This document shows positions 41,150 through 50,800 of a stretch of 64,000 nt of DNA, one piece after another. The DNA lies in contig CAZNSX010000007.1 of assembly GCA_964575845.1 (NCBI GenBank), positions 124,001 to 188,000 of the forward strand, read 5' to 3'. Position numbers and translations under genes: made by a program. Numbering within the stretch: the stretch's first letter is position 1; the number at the start of each line of letters is the position of its first letter. The DNA comes from CAZNSX01 sp964575845 (GTDB lineage: Bacteria > UBA8248 > CAZNSX01). The notes under the pieces were generated by a model that saw only the letters and a list, made by a program, of their open reading frames with translations, did not search any database and had not been told where the DNA came from.

Positions 41150-42691
41150 TTAAGGGCTCCTCTTCCCACGGCCTGAGAGGGCCAAGAGGATGCCGCTCAC
41201 CAGGGCACTGAGGTAAGCAAACCAGTCACCCCAGCGGACGTAAAGGGTCGGGGGACCATTGCGTGGAAAAATATCCTGGACGATGGTCGTCCTGATGAAA
41301 AGGGGGGTCGCCCCATGAATCCGGCCCGCTTGGTCTATGAAGCCGGAAATCCCCGTATTGGCCGCCCGCACTATGGGCACCCTCCCTTCCACGGCCCGGA
41401 AGCTCACCATGGCCATGTGCTGGTATGAGGCGGAAGAGTGACCGAACCAAGCGTCATTTGTGATGTTAACGAGAAACTGCGCCCCGCCCCTGAGGAACTC
41501 TCGAACCAGGCCGGGGAAAATAACCTCAAAGCAAATGAGAACGCCGAAGCGGCCCCCAGGGATGCTCATGACGGTGGCTTCCCTTCCGCTCACGAAATCC
41601 CCCGCCCCTTCGGCGAGCTTCTTCACAAAGGGCATGAGCCTCTTGAGGGGAACATATTCTCCATAAGGAACGAGGTGGATCTTATCATAGCGATTGATGA
41701 TGCGCCCGTCGGGCGAAAGGAGATAGGCGCTATTGAAAAGCCTCGGCTCCCCGTCTCTCACCTCAAGGCTTGGAGCTCCCAGGAGGATGTGGCTTCCCCC
41801 CTCTTGAGCCAGCCCAAGAACCCGGTCTCTTAGGGCTTCCTCCCGGAGGAAGAAGAAGGGAGCCGCCGTCTCGGGCCAGACAATGAGGTCGGGCTTCACG
41901 CCTCCCTTGCCCCTCGCGGCCGAGAGGGTGAGCTCCCGGTATATCCTCAGGGTCTCCTCCTTAAAGCCCTCATCCCATTTTAACCCCTGGTCCACGCCGC
42001 CCTGAAGGACAGATACCCGAAGGCCTCTCTCGCCCCGCGGGGAACTATAGTACAAAAGCCTCGCCCAACCCCAGAGGTGGGCCGTCAGCAGAAGAGCGCC
42101 CACTCCCAGGGCGACCCAAACCTTGGCTCTCCCTCCCCCTAGAAGGAGATGGGCAAGGGCGGCCGAGGCTGAGACCATGAGAAAGGATATCCCCCAGAAC
42201 CCCGTCAGCTCCGAGAGCTGGAGGACGGGAAGGTTCAGATATTGTGAATATCCCAGGGAGGCCCACGGGAAGCCTGTGAGGGCATGGGTCCGGAGCAGCT
42301 CCAGCGCCGTCCAGAGAGGGGGCGCGAGAAGCAGGCTCATTCCCCGGGGCCGGACGAGCGCGAGGCAGAAGGAGAAACCCGCTACGTAGAGGCTCATGTA
42401 GATGACAAGCAGGAGAAGGATGGCGATGCTTGCCGGATAGGGGAGCCCACCGTAGTTGACCATGGTGTTGGTCACCCAGTAGAGGGTGACGAAGTAGGCC
42501 ACGAGCCCCGCCCCGAGCCCAAGCGAGAAAGCCTCCAGCGGCTCCTTTCGATCCAGTGCCAAAAGAAGAGGCAAAAGGGCCACCCACCCGAGAGGCCAGA
42601 GGTTGAACTTGGGAAAGCTCAGAGCAAGCAGCACTCCTGACATGAGAGCAAGAAAGAGGTCTCTCGGCTCGTAGCCCACCCCGCTTCGCAT
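41150..42691 (-). CDS. lnt: Apolipoprotein N-acyltransferase
   Basis: Lnt adds the third acyl chain to lipoproteins. The 513-residue protein has several N-terminal membrane helices (LALMSGVLLALSFPKF and following) and a periplasmic nitrilase-like domain with the catalytic triad visible in IVWPETAAPFF (Glu), DKIHLVPYGEYVPL (Lys), and GVLICFEVIFPG (Cys). A final membrane helix lies at the C-terminus. It starts directly after uvrC. Mature triacylated lipoproteins are the substrates of the LolCD system encoded nearby. Confidence 0.93.
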   Translation of the reverse strand: MRSGVGYEPRDLFLALMSGVLLALSFPKFNLWPLGWVALLPLLLALDRKEPLEAFSLGLGAGLVAYFVTLYWVTNTMVNYGGLPYPASIAILLLLVIYMSLYVAGFSFCLALVRPRGMSLLLAPPLWTALELLRTHALTGFPWASLGYSQYLNLPVLQLSELTGFWGISFLMVSASAALAHLLLGGGRAKVWVALGVGALLLTAHLWGWARLLYYSSPRGERGLRVSVLQGGVDQGLKWDEGFKEETLRIYRELTLSAARGKGGVKPDLIVWPETAAPFFFLREEALRDRVLGLAQEGGSHILLGAPSLEVRDGEPRLFNSAYLLSPDGRIINRYDKIHLVPYGEYVPLKRLMPFVKKLAEGAGDFVSGREATVMSIPGGRFGVLICFEVIFPGLVREFLRGGAQFLVNITNDAWFGHSSASYQHMAMVSFRAVEGRVPIVRAANTGISGFIDQAGRIHGATPLFIRTTIVQDIFPRNGPPTLYVRWGDWFAYLSALVSGILLALSGRGKRSP

Positions 42692-42692
42692 C

Positions 42693-44576
42693 TCAGGAGG
42701 CCTTTTCCGCGAAATGTCTTCTCAGAGCCAAGGCCACTTTCTTCGTCATGCCGGGCACTCTTGCGAGCTCCTCCACATCGGCTTCCAAAACCGCCCTCAG
42801 ACTCCCGAAGCGACGGAGCAGCTCCCGCCTCCTCTTAGGCCCTAGGCCGGGTACTTCGGTCAGAGAAGACCTAAGGCCCTCCCGTTTTCGCATGGAACGG
42901 TGGAAGGTAATGGCGAATCGGTGAACCTCATCCCGGATTCGCTGAAGGAGGTGTTTAACGGGGGAGTCGGAAGGAAGAATAATGGGCTCTCTTTTGCCCG
43001 GTCGGTAGATGACATCGTGCTCCTCTCGGGCCTGGGCCTCGCGTCCCTTGGCTATGGCGGCCGCTTCCACATCGGCCACTCCCAGCCTCTCCAGAACCGA
43101 GAGGGCCACTCCCAGCTGGCCCCGGCCACCATCTATGAGGATGAGGTGAGGGAGCTCAGCACCCTCATTTATGAGGCGGGTCAGCCTCCGGGTGAGCACT
43201 TCCTCCAGCATCGCATAATCATCCGGCTCTTGGACCCCCTTTATGATGTAGCGCCTATAGCCCTCCTTGGCGGGCTTCCCACTCACGAAAAGGACGGAGG
43301 CTCCCGCCGCGCGCTGTCCCTGAATAGAGGAGATGTCAAAGGCCTCTATCCTCCGGGGAATGGCCTCCAGGGCAAGGAACCTCTTCAGCCGGAGGAGAAG
43401 CTCATCTTCCCCACCCTCTTCCGTGGGCCTTTCGGCGGCCTGGGCGGCATTCTCCCTCGCCATATCCGCAAGGCGCCTCTTTAGCCCTCGCAAGGGCTTT
43501 AGGATGCGCACCCGCCGGCCCCGCCTCTGGGAAAGCCACTCTTCTATGAGCTCCCCCTCGGGCACCTCCTCCCCCAGGAGCACCTCGCAGGGGATGAAGC
43601 TGTTGGAGCTGTAGAACTGCTTGAGGAAGGCCGAGAGCACCTCCCCATCCGCCTCCTCCCTCTCGCAGCTCACGGTAAAGCCCTCATCGCCCAGGAGTTT
43701 TCCGCCTCGCACGAAGAAGACCTTTATGGCCGCACGGTCGCCCCGGCGGTCGAGGCCTATGACGTCCTGGTCCTCCCCTCCCGGAGAGACAATCCTTTGA
43801 TGCTCCACGACCCGCTCTATCGCCGCTATCTGGTCTCGAAGCTTGGCCGCCCGCTCGAAGTCGAGAGCCTCAGAAGCCTCCCCCATCTCCCGGCGCAGCC
43901 TTGCCAGGAGTTCCCGGTCCCGGCCCTGCATGAAGAGAAGGACATCTCTGATCACCCGGCGGTAGTCCTCCTTGGGCTGTAAGCCGCTGCAGGCGCCCAG
44001 GCACTGGCCCATCTGGAAATAGATGCAGCGGCGTGCGTCCTTTCCCTTGAGGCTCCCGGCGCACTGGCACAGGGGGAAGACCTTATGGAGAAAGCGAATG
44101 GTCTTGCGGATGGAGCCTGCCGAAGGATAGGGTCCCAGGTAAGTGGCACCGTCGCGCTCCACCCTGCGGACTATGGAGAGCCGCGGGAATTCTTCCTGGG
44201 TCGAGAGCTTGAGGTAGGGGAAGTGCTTATCATCCTTGAGGACGGAGTTGTACTTGGGCTGGTAGCGCTTTACGTAGTTGCTCTCGAGGATAAGGGCTTC
44301 CACCTCGTTCCCTGTGACGATGTAATCCACGGAGGCTATCTGGCCTCTCATCCGCTCTATCCAGGGACCACGCTCGGTGAGCCTCCCGAAATAGCTCCGC
44401 ACTCGTGAGCGCAGGTTCTTCGCCTTTCCCACATAGAGGATGCCCCCCGAGGCGTCCCGCATGAGGTAGATGCCGGGCCGTGAGGGGAGGCTCCCCAGGA
44501 AGGCCTCATCAGGGGGTCCTCCCCTAGGCGCCCTAGACTCTCTTGGCTGCGCTCTTAAACTGGCCTCTCGCCTCAA
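42693..44576 (-). CDS. uvrC: Excinuclease ABC subunit C
   Basis: UvrC makes both incisions in nucleotide excision repair. It has an N-terminal GIY-YIG nuclease (PGIYLMRDASGGILYVGKAK), a cysteine-containing segment (CQCAGSLKGKDARRCIYFQMGQC), and a UVR motif (LDFERAAKLRDQIAAIERV). An RNase H-like 5' nuclease domain (RIEAFDISSIQG, LILIDGGRGQLG) and a C-terminal HhH pair (LTEVPGLGPKRRRELLRRFG) follow. No ATG fits near the homologous start; I choose TTG 44576, which has AGGAG seven bases upstream and overlaps the end of uvrB by 44 bases. The exact start is uncertain. Confidence 0.93.
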   Translation of the reverse strand: MRREASLRAQPRESRAPRGGPPDEAFLGSLPSRPGIYLMRDASGGILYVGKAKNLRSRVRSYFGRLTERGPWIERMRGQIASVDYIVTGNEVEALILESNYVKRYQPKYNSVLKDDKHFPYLKLSTQEEFPRLSIVRRVERDGATYLGPYPSAGSIRKTIRFLHKVFPLCQCAGSLKGKDARRCIYFQMGQCLGACSGLQPKEDYRRVIRDVLLFMQGRDRELLARLRREMGEASEALDFERAAKLRDQIAAIERVVEHQRIVSPGGEDQDVIGLDRRGDRAAIKVFFVRGGKLLGDEGFTVSCEREEADGEVLSAFLKQFYSSNSFIPCEVLLGEEVPEGELIEEWLSQRRGRRVRILKPLRGLKRRLADMARENAAQAAERPTEEGGEDELLLRLKRFLALEAIPRRIEAFDISSIQGQRAAGASVLFVSGKPAKEGYRRYIIKGVQEPDDYAMLEEVLTRRLTRLINEGAELPHLILIDGGRGQLGVALSVLERLGVADVEAAAIAKGREAQAREEHDVIYRPGKREPIILPSDSPVKHLLQRIRDEVHRFAITFHRSMRKREGLRSSLTEVPGLGPKRRRELLRRFGSLRAVLEADVEELARVPGMTKKVALALRRHFAEKAS

Positions 44577-46563
44577 GGCCGAGCTCCTTTCGCTCCAGGG
44601 CCATGATCTTGTCCCTGAGCTCTGCCGCCCGCTCAAACTCCAGCCTCGCCGCCGCCTCCCTCATCTCCGCCTTCAGCTCCTCGATGCTCTCCCGGATTTT
44701 CTCCTCGGGGCCATAGACCGCCCCTTCTTCCCTTACGGCGGAGACAGTCACATAGTCGCGCTCCCAGGGGGTCTCCAAAAGGTCGGTGATGGATTTCACG
44801 ATCGTCTTGGGTGTGATGCCATGTGCCGCATTAAAGGCCTCTTGCTTCTGCCGGCGGCGGTCGGTCTCCCGGATGGCTCCCTCCATGGATGTGGTAATCT
44901 CATCGGCAAACATGATCACGTGGCCGTTTGCGTTTCGAGCCGTCCTGCCCGCGGTCTGGATGAGGGCGGTCTGAGAGCGGAGGTAGCCCTCCTTATCGGC
45001 ATCGAGGATAGCCACGAGAGAGACCTCGGGAAGGTCGAGCCCCTCCCTCAAGAGGTTGATGCCGATGAGGACATCGAAGACCCCCAGGCGCAGGTCCCGG
45101 ATGATCTTCACCCGCTCGATGGTGTCTATATCGGAGTGCATGTAGCGAACCCTGACACCCAGGTCGTCGTAGTGCTCGGTGAGGTCTTCGGCAAAGCGCT
45201 TGGTGAGGGTGGTGACGAGCACCCTCTCCCCTCGCTGGGCTCTAAGCCTTATCTCGCCCAGAAGGTCATCCACCTGGCCCTTGGCCGGCCGCACCTCTAT
45301 GAGTGGGTCGGTGAGGCCCGTGGGACGGATGACCTGCTCCACCACGAGCCCCCCGCTCTTCTCCAGCTCGTAGGGGCCGGGGGTGGCGGAGACGTAGATG
45401 ACCCGGCCCACGCTCCTCTCAAACTCCCCGAAATTAAGGGGGCGGTTATCCAGGGCTGAAGGGAGCCTGAATCCATGCTCCACGAGGGTGAGCTTTCGGC
45501 TTCTGTCTCCATTATACATCCCCCTCAGCTGAGGGGTCGTCACGTGGCTCTCGTCGATGATGATGAGATGGCCGGGCGGAAAGTAGGACATGAGGGTAGC
45601 GGGGGGCACCCCTTCGGGCCTGCCATCCAGATGTCGGGAATAATTCTCCACCCCGGGACAGTAGCCCACCTCACGGAACATCTCGAGGTCATAGAGGGTT
45701 CTGTCCCTCAACCTCTGGGCCTCGAGAAGCTTTCCCTGAGACTGAAAGAAGGCGAGCCTCTCCTCCAGCTCAGCCTCGATGGCACGGATGGCAGCCCGAA
45801 GCCGCTCCTCAGGTGTCACATAGTGGCTGCTGGGATAAATGTCCACCTCGTCCAAGTGGCGGAGCACGATACCCCTAAAGGGATCTATCTCGCTCAGTCG
45901 GTCTATCTCATCCCCGAAGAATTCGATCCTCAGCGCCTCCTCATCCTCGTGAGCCGGCAGAACTTCCACAACATCCCCGCGCACCCGGAAGGTGGCCCGG
46001 CGGAAGTCCAGATCGCTTCGCTTGTACTGGACCTGAACGAGCTGGGTCAGAACCTCATCACGGTCGATGGCCTGGCCTCTTGAGAGGTGGATGTGCATGC
46101 CGTGGTAGTCCTCGGGGGAGCCCAGACCATAGATGCATGAGACGCTGGCCACGATGATGACGTCGCGTCGGGTGAGGAGGGAGCGGGTTGCGGAGTGGCG
46201 CATCTTGTCCAGCTCGTCATTGATGGACGCGTCCTTGGCTATGTAGGTATCGGTTTGGGGGATGTAGGCCTCCGGCTGATAATAATCATAATAGCTTACG
46301 AAATATTCGACGGCGTTGTAGGGGAAGAAGTGTCTGAACTCGTTGTAGAGCTGGGCCGCCAGGGTCTTATTGTGGGCGATGACAAGGGTGGGCTTCTGGA
46401 GGCGCTCCACGACATTGGCCATTGTGAAGGTTTTCCCCGAACCCGTGACACCCAGGAGCACCTGGTCCCGGATTCCCTGGGAGATGTTGTTCACAAGGGC
46501 CTCTATGGCCTCGGGCTGGTCTCCCGTGGGTTCAAATTCTGATACTAGCTGGAACTGGCCCAT
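44533..46563 (-). CDS. uvrB: Excinuclease ABC subunit B
   Basis: UvrB verifies damage and hands DNA to UvrC. The 676-residue helicase-like protein has Walker A GVTGSGKTFTMANV, the beta-hairpin region EYFVSYYDYYQPEAYIP, DESHVTTPQLRGMYNGDRSRK, motif VI QTAGRTARN, and the C-terminal UVR motif (LEFERAAELRDKIMALERK) that binds UvrC. The ATG at 46563 has AAGGTGG six bases upstream and matches the family start; a GTG ten codons upstream is possible. Confidence 0.95.
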   Translation of the reverse strand: MGQFQLVSEFEPTGDQPEAIEALVNNISQGIRDQVLLGVTGSGKTFTMANVVERLQKPTLVIAHNKTLAAQLYNEFRHFFPYNAVEYFVSYYDYYQPEAYIPQTDTYIAKDASINDELDKMRHSATRSLLTRRDVIIVASVSCIYGLGSPEDYHGMHIHLSRGQAIDRDEVLTQLVQVQYKRSDLDFRRATFRVRGDVVEVLPAHEDEEALRIEFFGDEIDRLSEIDPFRGIVLRHLDEVDIYPSSHYVTPEERLRAAIRAIEAELEERLAFFQSQGKLLEAQRLRDRTLYDLEMFREVGYCPGVENYSRHLDGRPEGVPPATLMSYFPPGHLIIIDESHVTTPQLRGMYNGDRSRKLTLVEHGFRLPSALDNRPLNFGEFERSVGRVIYVSATPGPYELEKSGGLVVEQVIRPTGLTDPLIEVRPAKGQVDDLLGEIRLRAQRGERVLVTTLTKRFAEDLTEHYDDLGVRVRYMHSDIDTIERVKIIRDLRLGVFDVLIGINLLREGLDLPEVSLVAILDADKEGYLRSQTALIQTAGRTARNANGHVIMFADEITTSMEGAIRETDRRRQKQEAFNAAHGITPKTIVKSITDLLETPWERDYVTVSAVREEGAVYGPEEKIRESIEELKAEMREAAARLEFERAAELRDKIMALERKELGLEARGQFKSAAKRV

Positions 46564-46625
46564 GGGTTTCCACCTTCCCCATACCTCCTCCACCCCCCGG
46601 AGGAAGGCTTCCCGGACTTAAGCCC

Positions 46626-47159
46626 TCACAAAGGCTTTACGCCCGCGGGGATGAGGTACTTACTCCAAGTCTCAGGGCTATAGTGCCGAGCGGAGGGACC
46701 GAGGAATCGGTGGAAGAGAAAGTGGGGCTTGCGAGGTTTTCTAAGGAGGCTGAAGCCCGCCTCATGCAGGGTACGATCGCCCTTTATAGTATTGCATGGC
46801 CTGCAGGCGGCCACTACGTTCTCCCATGTCGTATCCCCTCCGCGGGAGCGTGGCAGGATGTGGTCGATGGTCAGGGCTTTTGTTCTGGAGCCGCAATACT
46901 GACAGGTATAGTTATCGCGGCGGAAGACGTTACGCTTGCTGAAGGCAATTTGCCCTCTCGTTGAAAAACGCACGTAGCGTAAGAGGCGGATAACCGTGGG
47001 GAGCCTCAACGAGAAGGTGGCCGCCCGAATCCTCCGGCCGTCCACCTCCACCTTCTCCGCTTTGCCCGCGAGCACCATGATCACGGCCCTTTGGGCATTA
47101 CAGACATGGAGCGGCTCATAGGTCTGATTAAGCACCAGCACCTGAAGAGTCTTGAGCAC
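46626..47159 (-). CDS. HNH endonuclease-family protein
   Basis: The 177-residue protein has an N-terminal domain (LQVLVLNQTYEPLHVCNAQRAVIMVLAGKAE) typical of a widespread chromosomal HNH family. An HNH/zinc-finger domain follows with CQYCG, LTIDHILPRSRGG, and CRPCNTIKGDR, so all metal and catalytic residues are present. It is not associated with a phage or intron here; the family function is unknown and may concern DNA repair. I prefer the GTG at 47159, with AAGGGGA upstream, over TTG 47183. It is divergent from the penicillin-binding protein gene. Confidence 0.85.
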   Translation of the reverse strand: MLKTLQVLVLNQTYEPLHVCNAQRAVIMVLAGKAEKVEVDGRRIRAATFSLRLPTVIRLLRYVRFSTRGQIAFSKRNVFRRDNYTCQYCGSRTKALTIDHILPRSRGGDTTWENVVAACRPCNTIKGDRTLHEAGFSLLRKPRKPHFLFHRFLGPSARHYSPETWSKYLIPAGVKPL

Positions 47160-47318
47160 CTTAAATTCCCCTTGACCTCCCAAATTCTCCGGAGAATATA
47201 GATATACATATTAGGTCTCGCGTGTCAACCGATTATTGAATTTAAGGGGCTCCTCTCATATATTAGCTGTATGGCTAGAGGCTGGGAAAACCCTTTGCTC
47301 GAAAAAGGGAAAAGGACC

Positions 47319-49535
47319 ATGCGAACAACCCGCGGCCAGAAGGGGGCGGCGAGAGTCGGGTTAATCCTCTTTACCATAGTTGCCATAGCCATGGGAGGGG
47401 CTCTGGGAGTGGGGATGGCCTACCTCCAGGACCTCCCCCAAACTAAAGCCCTCGAAGATTACCGCCCGGATGTTGTCTCCCGCATCCATGACGCTGATGG
47501 CCAACTCCTGGCCGAGCTCTTCCGGGAGAAGCGCCTCCTCGTTCCCCTTTCCCGGATTCCAAAAAAACTCGTTCAGGCCACCCTGGCCACTGAAGACCCC
47601 CGCTTCTACGGACACGGTGGCCTGGATCTCAAGGCGATCGCTAGGGCCTTCCTGAGCAATCTGCGCAAGCGCCGCATCGTGGAGGGGGGGAGCACCATCA
47701 CCCAACAGCTTACCAAGCTTCTCTTCCTCACGCCCGAGCGGAGCCTCTCCCGCAAGGTCAAGGAAGCGCTCCTCGCGTTTCAGCTGGAGCGCCGATATAC
47801 CAAAGACGAGATTCTTGAGCTTTACTTCAACCAGATTTACATGGGGCACGGGGCCTATGGCGTTGAGGCAGCCTCCCGCATCTACTTCGGTAAAGGGGTC
47901 GAGGAACTGAGCCTCGGAGAGGGGGCTCTTCTGGCCGGCATTCCCAGGGCCCCCGCCCTCTATGACCCCCTCCGCAATCCTTTGAGGGCCCTCAGACGGC
48001 GAAACCACGTGCTCAGGCGAATGCGGGAGGAGGGCTTCCTGAGTGCTGAGGAAGAGAAGGGAGCGGCTGCGGAGCCTCTGAGTCTCGCGCCTTCGACCGG
48101 AAGGGAAAATATTGCCCCTCACTTCATCGAGTACGTCCGGCGCTATCTCGAGGACCGCTATGGTACGGGAGCCATTTACCAGCGGGGCCTGAGCATCCAT
48201 ACCACCCTCAATTCCCAGCTTCAGGTTTTGGCACGGCGAGCACTCCAGGGGGGCCTCGATGCCCTAAACCGGCGCCAGGGCTTTAGGGAGCTTTCCCAAG
48301 GGGAGATTCCCCATGTGGGCCAAAAACTCGTGGGGAGAGTCTTCTCCGTGGAACCCGAGCGAGTAATGGTACAGTTCGGGGACCTCACCGCAACCATGAA
48401 AGCAAGGGAGGGCACTCAGGGCGGAAGCCTTCGGCCCGGCGATAAGGTCTTGGCTCAGGTCACACGGGTTGACAGGGCCCGGGGAGAGCTGGAGGTGGAG
48501 GAGATGGAAGGGGTGGAGGGAGCTGTCATTGCCGTGGACCCCCAGACTGGCGCCATAAGGGCCATGGTGGGAGGATATGATTTCGCGAGGAGCCAGTTCA
48601 ACCGCGCGATCCAAGCTCGTCGCCAGCCCGGCTCCGCCTTCAAGCCTTTCATCTATGCCACGGCCATAGATAACGGCTTCACCCCGGCCGACCTTCTCAT
48701 CGACTCTCCCGTAGAGTATCGGAACCCTGCAACCGGAGACACCTGGAAGCCTCGAAACTTTTCGGGCAAGTTCCATGGACCGGTAACGCTGAGGCGGGCG
48801 CTTGAGGAATCCATCAACGTGGCCACGGTGAAGCTCCTGGAGCGGGTAGGCCCCAAGCGGGTTGTGGAGCACGCGAAGGCCATGGGAATTCAGAGCCCAA
48901 TCTATCCCTACCTCAGCATGGCTTTGGGAGCTTTTGAGGTGAACCTCCTAGAGATCACGGGGGCCTATGGCGTCTTCGCCACAGGAGGCTTGCGGGCTGA
49001 ACCGATGGCGATCGTTTCGGTCACCGATCGCGAGGGGCGCCTGCTCGAGGAGAGGAGCCCGCGCGTCTACCGCGTCCTGAAGCCCGAGACGGCCTACCTT
49101 CTCACCTATCTGCTCAGGGGCGTTATTCAGAGGGGGACGGGCAGCGGTGCGCGCGATTTGGGGGGAGCCGTTGCGGGAAAGACGGGCACGACGGATGAGT
49201 TCCGTGACGCCTGGTTTGTCGGCTTCTCCCCGAGCCTTGTCGTGGGGGTATGGGTTGGGCTCGATAGTCATAACCCCATAGGCAAGAAAGAGACCGGGGC
49301 CCGTGCCGCCCTTCCCATCTGGAAGGAGATCATGGCCGGTTGGCTCAAGGGGAGGCCGGCGGAGGAATTCAACGAACCTCCTGGAATAGTCAAGCTGGCC
49401 GTGGACGCGAGAACGGGAAGGCTCGCGGCCAAAGACTGCGGGCCCAGCCTGCTCGAAGCATTTATAGAGGGAACTGAGCCCCAGGAGAGCTGTAAACCGC
49501 AAGAGCCCCTGATACCCCTGCTCAGGGGTGGCTAG
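47319..49535 (+). CDS. Class A penicillin-binding protein (PBP1a-like)
   Basis: The 738-residue bifunctional peptidoglycan synthase has one N-terminal membrane helix (VGLILFTIVAIAMGGALGVGM). A GT51 glycosyltransferase domain follows with ATEDPRFYGHGG (catalytic Glu), GGSTITQQLTK, and RKVKEALLAFQLERRYTKDEILELYFN. An OB-like insert comes next. The transpeptidase domain has GSAFKPF (Ser-x-x-Lys), ESINVA (SxN) and GKTGTTDEFRDAWF (KTG). The ATG at 47319 is preferred for its upstream AAAAGGA. It ends on the same CTAG as ftsY. Confidence 0.92.
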   Translation: MRTTRGQKGAARVGLILFTIVAIAMGGALGVGMAYLQDLPQTKALEDYRPDVVSRIHDADGQLLAELFREKRLLVPLSRIPKKLVQATLATEDPRFYGHGGLDLKAIARAFLSNLRKRRIVEGGSTITQQLTKLLFLTPERSLSRKVKEALLAFQLERRYTKDEILELYFNQIYMGHGAYGVEAASRIYFGKGVEELSLGEGALLAGIPRAPALYDPLRNPLRALRRRNHVLRRMREEGFLSAEEEKGAAAEPLSLAPSTGRENIAPHFIEYVRRYLEDRYGTGAIYQRGLSIHTTLNSQLQVLARRALQGGLDALNRRQGFRELSQGEIPHVGQKLVGRVFSVEPERVMVQFGDLTATMKAREGTQGGSLRPGDKVLAQVTRVDRARGELEVEEMEGVEGAVIAVDPQTGAIRAMVGGYDFARSQFNRAIQARRQPGSAFKPFIYATAIDNGFTPADLLIDSPVEYRNPATGDTWKPRNFSGKFHGPVTLRRALEESINVATVKLLERVGPKRVVEHAKAMGIQSPIYPYLSMALGAFEVNLLEITGAYGVFATGGLRAEPMAIVSVTDREGRLLEERSPRVYRVLKPETAYLLTYLLRGVIQRGTGSGARDLGGAVAGKTGTTDEFRDAWFVGFSPSLVVGVWVGLDSHNPIGKKETGARAALPIWKEIMAGWLKGRPAEEFNEPPGIVKLAVDARTGRLAAKDCGPSLLEAFIEGTEPQESCKPQEPLIPLLRGG

Positions 49536-50509
49536 TCCTCGAAAAGAGCCCGGATGAAGGACTGCGGGTCGAATTCCCTCAGGTCTTCTACTCCCTCGCC
49601 CACCCCCACAAATTTGATGGGTATTCCAGTCTCCCTGGCCACCGCCACTACTATCCCGCCTTTGGCCGTACCGTCCAGCTTGGTAAGGGCAATGCCCGTC
49701 ACTCCCACCTCCTGGCCGAAAAGGCGGGCCTGGGCAAGAGCGTTCTGGCCTGTCGTAGCATCCAAAACCAGGAGCACCTCGTGGGGGGCTCCGGGCATCA
49801 GCTTTCCCATGACCCGCTTCACCTTCTTCAGCTCCTCCATCAGGTTGCGCTTGGTGTGAAGGCGGCCCGCGGTGTCGGCGATGACCACTTGGCAGCCACG
49901 GGCCCGGGCCGCCTCGATGGCATCATATGCCACGGCCGAAGGGTCGGCCCCATCCCCGAGCCTCACCAGCTCCGAGCCCGTCCTCTCGGCCCATACCTCC
50001 AACTGCTCCGAGGCGGCCGCCCTGAAGGTATCGGCCGCCGCCATGAGGACCCCCTTTCCCTCCCGCCTGAATCGGTGGGCAAGCTTTCCGGCGGTGGTGG
50101 TCTTGCCGGAGCCGTTCACGCCCACAACCATGATGACCCAGGGCTCGGCGGGAGGAGGGGAGGCGGCCCCTCTGCCGGCCTCTTCCAGGGTCTTCTGAAG
50201 GATGGCCTCAAGGCGCTGGACGAGCTCCCGGGAGCCCTCAAGAAAGGCCCCGCGTGTGCTCTCCTTGAGTTCCGCCATGACCTTGGCCGTTGCGGTCACC
50301 CCCAGGTCTGAGGCAATGAGGATTTCCTCGAGCTCCTCGAGTGTCGCCTCATCCAGCCGGCCCCTTCCCGGAATGAGGTCCCCTAATTTCCCGAGAAGGC
50401 CCTTTCGCGTCTTGGCGAGACCAGCCCTGAGCCGGCCAAATAAACCTTCCTCATTCTTTCCTGTAGCGCCGGTCTCAGGGTTTTTCCCCTTAAAGGAAAT
50501 CCACCCCAT
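49532..50509 (-). CDS. ftsY: Signal recognition particle receptor FtsY
   Basis: FtsY docks SRP-ribosome complexes at the inner membrane. The 325-residue protein has an amphipathic N-terminus (FGRLRAGLAKTRKGLLGKLGD), the N domain, and the SRP GTPase G domain with VGVNGSGKTTTAGKLA, DTFRAAASEQLEVWA, IADTAGRLHTK, and ALTKLDGTAKGG. The acidic A domain of E. coli FtsY is absent, as in many bacteria. It follows smc in the same direction and shares its stop tetranucleotide with the PBP gene. Confidence 0.95.
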   Translation of the reverse strand: MGWISFKGKNPETGATGKNEEGLFGRLRAGLAKTRKGLLGKLGDLIPGRGRLDEATLEELEEILIASDLGVTATAKVMAELKESTRGAFLEGSRELVQRLEAILQKTLEEAGRGAASPPPAEPWVIMVVGVNGSGKTTTAGKLAHRFRREGKGVLMAAADTFRAAASEQLEVWAERTGSELVRLGDGADPSAVAYDAIEAARARGCQVVIADTAGRLHTKRNLMEELKKVKRVMGKLMPGAPHEVLLVLDATTGQNALAQARLFGQEVGVTGIALTKLDGTAKGGIVVAVARETGIPIKFVGVGEGVEDLREFDPQSFIRALFED

Positions 50510-50800
50510 ATTTGCTCCCGCTCCTTAAGCCAAAGGGTCCCATCAGATAATTTTCCCCTCCCCCATTATAACGGCGCTTGGAGCGCTCGATGAGAATAAA
50601 TATGAAATCCCTCCATTAAGTCGCATCAGCATGCGATGAGTAACCCCCCCGAAAGCAAAAAGATGACCCTCCACGCCACTGCGTGATAAAAGCTAAGGTC
50701 GCGGCTGAGAGCACTCGAAAAATGAAAAGAGGAGGGAGCTGGATGGGCCAGAGCTCAGCGAAATTTCCTTCTTTTCAGCAGGGGCAAAAGCTCCCCCAGT
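50510..50800. other. Intergenic region between smc and ftsY
   Basis: About 290 bases contain no convincing gene. The space suggests that ftsY has its own promoter instead of depending only on smc. I see no clear terminator. Confidence 0.5.

Noticed and set aside
44470..45459. Long plus-strand open frame of about 329 codons
   Set aside because: It is antisense to uvrB and uvrC; such shadows are common in GC-rich DNA and it shows no protein family features.
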